IMG/VR virus record: IMGVR_UViG_3300037628_000762
Location: 1-44,827 of that record
Origin: a virus
DNA: 44,827 nt
Strand: one strand, 5' to 3'
Of this stretch, positions 40,491 to 44,827 are shown one piece after another. The notes under the pieces were generated by a model. That model did no database searches, had not been told where the DNA came from, and was given only the letters and a program-made list of their open reading frames with translations. Numbering within the stretch: position 1 is the first letter of the stretch; each line of letters opens with the position of its first letter. Position numbers and translations under genes: made by a program.

Positions 40491-40577
40491 TCACCACATC
40501 CACCCGAACAGCAAATCAGACAGCCCCGCCAGCAACGTCTCAAACAACACGAACATGCGTTCCAGGAAGTACGCCAT
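40491..40577 (-). CDS. Tiny hydrophobic peptide, 28 aa
   Basis: MAYFLERMFVLFETLLAGLS followed by DLLFGWMW. The ATG at 40577 follows AAAGGGATTCTG. An amphipathic, membrane-active peptide is plausible. Its initiation region (TTTTTGAAAGG) is nearly duplicated in front of the lipoprotein gene, supporting translation of both. Confidence 0.5.
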   Translation of the reverse strand: MAYFLERMFVLFETLLAGLSDLLFGWMW

Positions 40578-40597
40578 CAGAATCCCTTTCAAAAACA

Positions 40598-40783
40598 CTA
40601 TGCGTTTTGACTATCATCCCGATCGTACCGATATTCGCCGCAATACCGACAACGGTATGTAGACGTCTCGTGATCCTCGTCGCTGTACGACAACTCCAAC
40701 AACTCCCAATCGTGCTCGCAAACACTAGCGGGGGCAGGACTCGAACCTGCGACCTCCGGATTATGAGACCGGTACGCTGCCAT
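40598..40783 (-). CDS. Zinc-ribbon-like small protein, start uncertain
   Basis: The C-terminal 40 residues look real: CEHDWELLELSYSDEDHE followed by YRCRYCGEYRYDRDD, a Cx2-type pair of the kind found in small phage zinc proteins. No ATG lies after the tRNA; the first in-frame ATG (40783) is inside the tRNA-Met gene. Either the ORF starts inside the tRNA, uses a rare start, or has lost its 5' end to the tRNA. Confidence 0.5.
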   Translation of the reverse strand: MAAYRSHNPEVAGSSPAPASVCEHDWELLELSYSDEDHETSTYRCRYCGEYRYDRDDSQNA

Positions 40784-40798
40784 CTGCGCTACCCCGCA
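40726..40798 (-). tRNA. tRNA-Met (CAT)
   Basis: A 73-base cloverleaf: acceptor GCGGGG with CCCCGC (first pair T-T), D-arm with AGCGCAGATGGCAGC, anticodon loop CTCATAA (CAT), and T-arm GCAGG-TTCGAGT-CCTGC; A73, no encoded CCA. The anticodon stem lacks the three G-C pairs of initiators (T31-T39 mismatch). An elongator Met tRNA or a CAU isoleucine tRNA are both possible. It overlaps two ORFs. Confidence 0.88.
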
Positions 40799-40937
40799 AC
40801 CGATCCATCTCGCCAAGCATCCACCGGAGCACCCTCGAAAGCTCCGGCTTCACGATGGCGTACAGCTCGGGATGTTCCCGCCGCCAACGCTGCCGGCACG
40901 CCGCTATCTGCTCATCTATGAGGTCCGTTTCGCTCAT
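40761..40937 (-). CDS. Hypothetical protein, 58 aa, ending inside the tRNA
   Basis: MSETDLIDEQIAACRQRWRR..., started by the ATG at 40937 that overlaps the upstream stop (ATGA). The frame runs 38 bases into the tRNA and terminates at the TAA of the anticodon loop (40763-40761). The first 48 residues are helical and credible; the tail is dictated by the tRNA. Confidence 0.62.
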   Translation of the reverse strand: MSETDLIDEQIAACRQRWRREHPELYAIVKPELSRVLRWMLGEMDRLRGSADGSVPVS

Positions 40938-41539
40938 CGCTCACCAGAATCGAGACAAAGCGTAGCAGCACTGACTTCCGCAACGCTAACGCCGCCGAGC
41001 ACGTCGGCCGAAACGCCGCTGGCTATGCGCGTTTCGCATGTCTCGAACGTTTCAAGCATAGCCACCTCTGTCGGCAACCAGGGTGCGGTCACCGCGTGAA
41101 ACTGGAAGGTCCCCAGCAAGACTCCATCCAAATCGACCAAGACGACGACTGACGGATTCGCAATCCAGTTGTATCGCCCGTCGCCGTCCTGCGGCGGTAG
41201 CGTCTCGTTGGGATCACACGGACCGCCTGGGATGAACCCAGAGAACCAGAACGGAACCGCTCCAACGTCATCCACCCCGACAAACTGCAATAGCGTTGCG
41301 TCCCACGTGAAGAACAGCTCGACAGCAACCAACTCAGGACTCGGCTCGTGGCACGAGACAGCATAAAGCTCGAAATTCACGAGATCACCCGCACACACCT
41401 CCTGCGCGGCAGGGCGCCACTCAAGGTCGATCGTCTCGCACGTCGATGCGTCCTGCTTATCGACCACAGTTCGACCGAAAGCGCAACACATCATCGCTGT
41501 CAAACCTAACAACAACGAACACCCCATCGAGTACCTCAT
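40934..41539 (-). CDS. Secreted cohesin-like protein, 201 aa
   Basis: Signal peptide: MRYSMGCSLLLGLTAMMCCA. The mature part has a cohesin-like layout: VCAGDLVNFELYAV near the start, VELFFTWDATLLQFVGVDD in the middle, GVLLGTFQFHAV and a C-terminal VSVAEVSAATLCLD strand, with several Cys. Cohesin domains mediate protein-protein or cell-surface binding in bacteria such as Clostridia and Planctomycetota. In a phage lysis-type operon it may act outside the membrane or be virion-borne. It precedes a 58-residue gene and the tRNA. Confidence 0.6.
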   Translation of the reverse strand: MRYSMGCSLLLGLTAMMCCAFGRTVVDKQDASTCETIDLEWRPAAQEVCAGDLVNFELYAVSCHEPSPELVAVELFFTWDATLLQFVGVDDVGAVPFWFSGFIPGGPCDPNETLPPQDGDGRYNWIANPSVVVLVDLDGVLLGTFQFHAVTAPWLPTEVAMLETFETCETRIASGVSADVLGGVSVAEVSAATLCLDSGER

Positions 41540-41569
41540 TTTTTTCTCCTTGTGGTCAACTCTTCTTCC

Positions 41570-41833
41570 TCAAAATGCAAACGCCTTGATCGCGTAAAGG
41601 AACAAGGCGATCAGAATCGGGATACAACCCGCGGCGAAGCCCCACACGCTCGATTGCATCTTGAGCCTGACAATGTCCTCGCGCATTCGCATCTGCGTCT
41701 CACTCAGGTTCTCCACCTGGTTTTTGATTTCCTCCAACTGTCCAAGTATGAGCTTCTGAAACCAGCTATTACCTGCGGCACAGGGGATAGGAGCAGATTT
41801 AGACTTAGACGGAATAATATCTCCGACGGCCAT
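41570..41833 (-). CDS. XhlA-like holin candidate, 87 aa
   Basis: N-terminal polar part, then a coiled coil (LILGQLEEIKNQVENLSETQ) and a C-terminal membrane helix (FAAGCIPILIALFLYAIKAF). Coil plus one C-terminal TM is the XhlA/haemolysin-associated architecture of single-TM lysis proteins. ATG at 41833, two bases after the preceding stop, with AAAAGGGG upstream. Confidence 0.7.
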   Translation of the reverse strand: MAVGDIIPSKSKSAPIPCAAGNSWFQKLILGQLEEIKNQVENLSETQMRMREDIVRLKMQSSVWGFAAGCIPILIALFLYAIKAFAF

Positions 41834-41834
41834 G

Positions 41835-42710
41835 TCACTTCCCCTTTTCCTCTGCACCCTCTACGGCAGAGTCTTTTCCTTCGGCGAGTTGATGCATCAC
41901 CAGCACTCGGTCGCTTGACCCCGTATAAATCCACGCGCCTTGAAGTTCCGGGAATTCCGCCCGGATGGCGGACCAATCCAACGACCGAAACTCCCCAACG
42001 GTCAGCGGACCCGAGCCGGGCTCGCCGGTCGCCTTGAGCCAACTGCCCCACCAGTTAACCTGGAGCGGATAGAACATCGGTGGGGTCGCGTTGAGCTGGC
42101 CAAAAAACCGCGCCTCGAACGTCTTGCTGTGCAGGAACTGGTTACCCAAATATCGTAGCGCGTAAGAGTAGTGCTCGGGCTCTCGCCCACCGGCGGGATA
42201 AGCCAACGTCGTAGGCGGTGCGACCGCCCGGGCCTCCCCAATGGCCTTGAGAACCTGAACGAACTCGTCTGGAGTGAACCCGTCCGACTTAAACCAGGGT
42301 TTGAAGATCGTGCCGCCGTACGGTTCGCACTCAGCAAAAGTCCCCTTGGCTCCGATCGCTGTGGCTTCGGCATCCAGGCGAGACAAATAGGCTACATAGT
42401 AAGCCACACTGAACACGTCCCCCCTCTGCTGCGTGTAAGTACTGCGAGGCTGCCACCTGATCCACAGATCACGCCCATGATACACATCCAGCCCGTGCCT
42501 GCGACACAGCACACGGGCATCATGCGCCAGCTCGTGATTGAGGGCATCCGGCACCTCTTGCCAGGACGGCAACGCCAGCAGGACACCGTCGATCCCCCCC
42601 GCGGCGCTGGGAAGGGCTTCCACCCAGCTGCGTTCCTGCTCCTCGAGATCATCGAGCAGGCTCAGTCCCAGGTAGAGCAAAACAGGCAATGGTTGCTGTG
42701 CAACAGGCAT
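41835..42710 (-). CDS. TIM-barrel-like protein, putative lysis hydrolase, 291 aa
   Basis: First gene of the late operon. The pattern VLLYLGLSLLDD ... GIDGVLLALPSW ... GLDVYHGRDLWIRW suggests a glycoside-hydrolase-like barrel, with acidic residues at strand ends (AECEPYGGTIFKPW, DWSAIRAEFPEL). No known endolysin family is recognised. Position beside a holin-like gene suggests a peptidoglycan or surface glycan target. ATG at 42710, only eleven bases after the -10 box, so the leader is very short. Confidence 0.5.
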   Translation of the reverse strand: MPVAQQPLPVLLYLGLSLLDDLEEQERSWVEALPSAAGGIDGVLLALPSWQEVPDALNHELAHDARVLCRRHGLDVYHGRDLWIRWQPRSTYTQQRGDVFSVAYYVAYLSRLDAEATAIGAKGTFAECEPYGGTIFKPWFKSDGFTPDEFVQVLKAIGEARAVAPPTTLAYPAGGREPEHYSYALRYLGNQFLHSKTFEARFFGQLNATPPMFYPLQVNWWGSWLKATGEPGSGPLTVGEFRSLDWSAIRAEFPELQGAWIYTGSSDRVLVMHQLAEGKDSAVEGAEEKGK

Positions 42711-42720
42711 GGCGCTCTGA

Positions 42721-42749
42721 ATCCTACCACATGAAAGTCCGGCCGTCAA
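42721..42749 (-). promoter_or_regulatory. Sigma70-like promoter of the late operon
   Basis: On the minus strand TTGACG (42749-42744), 17-base spacer, TAGGAT (42726-42721), with TGTGG before the -10. It has the same spacing and -18 to -12 context as the early promoter, giving a leader of a few bases before the ATG at 42710. Confidence 0.75.
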
Positions 42750-42765
42750 GTGTCCCTGAAACGCC

Positions 42766-42805
42766 AAATACTAAATCTGAACATTTTAGTACACCGTTAG
42801 TATTT
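42766..42805. promoter_or_regulatory. Inverted-repeat operator upstream of the late promoter
   Basis: AAATACTAA (42766-42774) and TTAGTATTT (42797-42805) are perfect inverted copies, and TACTAAA/TTTAGTA form a second nested pair. The 10-base box TTCAGATTTA (minus, 42781-42772) also occurs beside the early promoter. It may be a binding site for a regulator. The remaining bases to 42919 hold no clear gene, only a small GGTGT/ACACC hairpin. Confidence 0.6.
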
Positions 42806-42919
42806 CTCGCCTAAGCCATTCTGAGCCCCACTGTCGCCCCGAGGGGTGTTCCTGGACACCTAGAGGCCTAAAAGCCAGCAGGCGTGGATTCCGGGGGATA
42901 GAATGGCGGGCTGAGGAAG

Positions 42920-43699
42920 TCACCTGGACGCCATAACCCGCTGCCCGATCCATTCGGCAACCTGGGGCACTACGGCGTTGCCATACATTCGGGCGCATGC
43001 AGCTTCAGAAAATCCATCAAGCCATCCCGCAGGAAATCCGGCAAGGATTCTGCGCTCGTTATGGTCCAAGATTCGGAGTCGTTGGACTTCGTGCGCCCAA
43101 ATGTAACAATCGCGGGAATCATATCGTGTCCGGTGTGTAGTAAGACACGGAGTGACCGACCTCGTCCCAAGGCGCGTCGCATAAGCCCCCGAACCATCCG
43201 TGGCGTCCTCAAACATCTCACGGACGAACATCCGGGTTCGTTGAAGACATCCACAAATGAAATCCCGTTGCCGACTTTGCCCCGTAGCCTCTGAGGCATC
43301 CAAGCGGACAATCGCCGTTCCGTATCCGAGGGCGTCAAGTGCAGCATCGAAATCCGTGACAGTTGGTGCAAGAACATTCTCGCGGACCACCCCCCAAGGA
43401 CGTAGTCCTGCGACCACGGTAAGGAAGTATCCGGCCAAGTCGGGTGTCTTTGCGAGCCCATTTGATCGCGCCCGGCTGTGCTGCGGGCAAGGGTCGCCTC
43501 CGCAGATAAGATCGGCTTCGGGCAAGTTGTGTCGTCCGACATTTCGCACGTCCCCAAAGCAGGGCACATCCGGCCAATGTTTCGCCAGCACCCGCCGGCA
43601 GTACGGGTCGATCTCCACATGAGCCACACATCGCATGCCCGCCCGCTCAAGACCGAGAGAGAATCCGCCGATCCCCGCAAACAGGTCGATGAAGGTCAC
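42920..43699 (-). CDS. C5 cytosine DNA methyltransferase
   Basis: A protein of 259 residues with C5-methylase motifs: I FIDLFAGIGGFSLGL (3-17), IV GGDPCPQHS (67-75, catalytic Cys 71; PC retained but flanked by D and P instead of the usual GGPPCQ form), VI ENV (107-109), VIII GQSRQRDF (140-147) and X GNAVVP near the C-terminus. It is short, with a small target-recognition region. The proposed GTG at 43699 overlaps the small upstream ORF (GTGA). It is the last gene of the early operon. Confidence 0.9.
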   Translation of the reverse strand: MTFIDLFAGIGGFSLGLERAGMRCVAHVEIDPYCRRVLAKHWPDVPCFGDVRNVGRHNLPEADLICGGDPCPQHSRARSNGLAKTPDLAGYFLTVVAGLRPWGVVRENVLAPTVTDFDAALDALGYGTAIVRLDASEATGQSRQRDFICGCLQRTRMFVREMFEDATDGSGAYATRLGTRSVTPCLTTHRTRYDSRDCYIWAHEVQRLRILDHNERRILAGFPAGWLDGFSEAACARMYGNAVVPQVAEWIGQRVMASR

Positions 43700-43809
43700 C
43701 TCAACACCGCCCTCGCCTCCCCGGATGGAGTGTGACGATGGCCAACATAAATCGCTGAACGATGCTCGCAGGCCGACTTCGCGGGATTCTTGAGCTTGAC
43801 GGCGGTCAT
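43696..43809 (-). CDS. Hypothetical short peptide, 37 aa
   Basis: MTAVKLKNPAKSACEHRSAI..., coupled by ATGA and GTGA overlaps to both neighbours, which favours real translation. The Cys and several His residues (CEHR, GHRH) could bind a metal. No family. Confidence 0.55.
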   Translation of the reverse strand: MTAVKLKNPAKSACEHRSAIYVGHRHTPSGEARAVLR

Positions 43810-44018
43810 CCGGACAGCTCCGCCGACAGACAAGCCCGACGCCTACAATCAGAACAGTTTGCAGCTTCAATATCCCCGGAATCATATGTGGTAGCACGAC
43901 GTAGGACGGTCAACCCACAATACGCAAGCACGCAAACGCCCCCGTCGCCAAAGTCTGTTTGACCTATGTGGATCACTTTCGGCTCCAATTCCCGATTGAG
44001 TTTTTGTAAGTCGGTCAT
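43806..44018 (-). CDS. Hypothetical Cys-containing protein, 70 aa
   Basis: MTDLQKLNRELEPKVIHIGQ..., with CSDCRRRAC near the C-terminus and an earlier CVLAYCG, a likely zinc site. The family is not recognised, although similar small proteins occur in phages. The start at 44018 overlaps the preceding stop (ATGA). Confidence 0.72.
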   Translation of the reverse strand: MTDLQKLNRELEPKVIHIGQTDFGDGGVCVLAYCGLTVLRRATTYDSGDIEAANCSDCRRRACLSAELSG

Positions 44019-44362
44019 GGCTCACTCTGGCCTCTCAACCACTCCGACAGGTCGGCGAGCGACCAGAACACCGGAATCCCGCGGGCGTTCGCCTCTTTGG
44101 TTTCCGCTGCGGTCCCCACAGAGGCCGCGCTGCCGGGCATCACCAACAACGCATCGCAGCGACGCAACAGCTCGAGGTATCCTTCGAGCCACACAGCATC
44201 GGGGAGAGCCCCGCCGAAGTAGGCCGTGTTCTTGTGTGGGCACAGACACGCCGCCCCCAGCCTCCACACCTCAAGAGCCAACGCCTCCGCCCGCTGGATG
44301 TTGCGATGAACCCCATACTCCGTCGTCGCTCGATACGGTCCCGCCAGATAGACAATCTTCAT
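44015..44362 (-). CDS. Nucleoside 2-deoxyribosyltransferase-like protein, 115 aa
   Basis: MKIVYLAGPYRA starts with the YLAGP loop of the nucleoside deoxyribosyltransferase/DUF4406 fold, followed by NIQRAEALALEVWRLGAACL and CPHKNTAYFGG. The downstream segment LLRRCDALLVMPGSAASVGTA is the nucleotide-binding strand-loop of this fold. A role in nucleotide metabolism or base modification is inferred. ATG overlaps the preceding stop (ATGA). Confidence 0.82.
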   Translation of the reverse strand: MKIVYLAGPYRATTEYGVHRNIQRAEALALEVWRLGAACLCPHKNTAYFGGALPDAVWLEGYLELLRRCDALLVMPGSAASVGTAAETKEANARGIPVFWSLADLSEWLRGQSEP

Positions 44363-44827
44363 GATAGCCTCCCGTCTAACGCATACGACAACTTCGGATG
44401 CAAACGAAGCAACTCCCGACGGCCACCGTCGCCTTTGGCAAGCCGCCGCAGAACCGCTTCGGTCTTACGAACAGAAGCGGACGAACCATGCTCGCGAGCA
44501 ACACGTGGGATGAAAAGAGCACGAGCAACCATATTTTCCGAAGGGGGGAAAGACCAATTATTGGCGCAATCGTCACCAAATGCCAACACGCCGACGGCCC
44601 AAGCAGGACATAGGACGTTGTTACAGCCGGGAGAATGCCAAGGGGTACATGAATACGCATGAATAACGTCCCCGTTCACGTGCAACCCATCATACCAATC
44701 CTCACGCTGACTTCGGCGGACAGGAAACAGCCAACCATCATCCGAAAGCCGATAATACATCAGGGCGGTTGAAAACACCCCGCTACCCTCAATCACCAGC
44801 TCTTTCCGACATGGCCATACCAGTCCC
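44359..44827 (-). CDS. Hypothetical protein, C-terminal part (gene crosses contig join)
   Basis: Continuation of the 169-residue gene that begins at 168; bases 44701-44827 repeat 1-127. The C-terminus contains HAYSCTPWHSPGCNNVLCPA and ends in an Arg-rich helix. On the linear contig the frame is open to the right edge. Function unknown. Confidence 0.75.
   Translation of the reverse strand, partial: GLVWPCRKELVIEGSGVFSTALMYYRLSDDGWLFPVRRSQREDWYDGLHVNGDVIHAYSCTPWHSPGCNNVLCPAWAVGVLAFGDDCANNWSFPPSENMVARALFIPRVAREHGSSASVRKTEAVLRRLAKGDGGRRELLRLHPKLSYALDGRLS
44701..44827. repeat. Terminal direct repeat, right copy
   Basis: Exact copy of bases 1-127; see the left copy. Removing one copy closes the circle and restores a 169-codon gene. 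Confidence 0.95.

Noticed and set aside
40226-40543. Longer lipoprotein start at 40543
   Set aside because: It would overlap the 28-codon ORF and add a Cys-rich leader before the signal region; the ATG at 40468 has a well-spaced AAAGGA site.
42786-42998. 70-codon minus ORF between the C5 methylase and the late promoter
   Set aside because: It overlaps the methylase 3' end in another frame, lacks a ribosome site and has low-complexity composition.
1-44827. Diversity-generating retroelement or integration module
   Set aside because: No reverse transcriptase, template/variable repeat pair, integrase or excisionase was found.

Overview
This window is a complete or near-complete tailed-phage genome of about 44.7 kb. 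Bases 1-127 are repeated exactly at 44701-44827, so the contig closes into a circle, and one gene is restored across the join. It encodes a short-tailed (podovirus-type) virion set: P22-like portal, large terminase, scaffold, HK97-type capsid protein, head-tail adaptor, nozzle-like protein, a 1509-residue internal-protein candidate and a tail fibre. Nothing encodes an integrase, RNA polymerase or recognisable family A/B DNA polymerase. The host is unknown. Strong Shine-Dalgarno sequences and sigma70-like promoters indicate a bacterium. A secreted cohesin-like protein hints weakly at a lineage rich in such domains, for example Planctomycetota.

Layout. Almost every gene is on the minus strand, in two long operons read from high to low coordinates. 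The early/middle operon starts at a promoter near 17.0 kb, in front of a ribbon-helix-helix regulator. It runs through small hypothetical proteins, a cluster of tRNA-like structured elements (13.7-14.5 kb), an SNF2-type ATPase, a cysteine-cluster protein, an AEP-type primase-polymerase, a UvrD-like helicase, a stand-alone Transposase_20 protein, a Dam-type methylase, a VRR-NUC nuclease and a DUF5131 protein. It crosses the contig join and ends with a nucleoside-deoxyribosyltransferase-like protein and a C5 cytosine methylase at 42.9 kb. The late operon starts at a second promoter at 42.75 kb with a lysis-type group (TIM-barrel-like protein, XhlA-like holin candidate, secreted cohesin-like protein). 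It continues through a tRNA-Met, terminase, portal, scaffold, capsid, connector and internal proteins, and the fibre, ending at 17.4 kb. A small lipoprotein gene at 17.13-17.40 kb is the only clear plus-strand gene.

Most genes overlap their neighbours by ATGA or TGATG, so translational coupling is pervasive. Strong hairpins precede the capsid gene (a UUCG-loop terminator), the portal gene and the structured-RNA region. The two promoters share an extended -10 context (TGTGGTA) and an upstream 10-base box, suggesting one regulator acts on both.

Three features stand out. First, a 404-base array at 4510-4913 alternates two conserved 8-9 base motifs with 22 different variable spacers of fixed length, and ends three bases before the ribosome site of the Transposase_20 gene. 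Second, the block carrying nuclease motif III of the large terminase (48 codons) sits between motifs I and II instead of at the C-terminus, and is bounded by short direct repeats. Third, the 13.7-14.5 kb region is an unusual set of tRNA-like but non-canonical elements.
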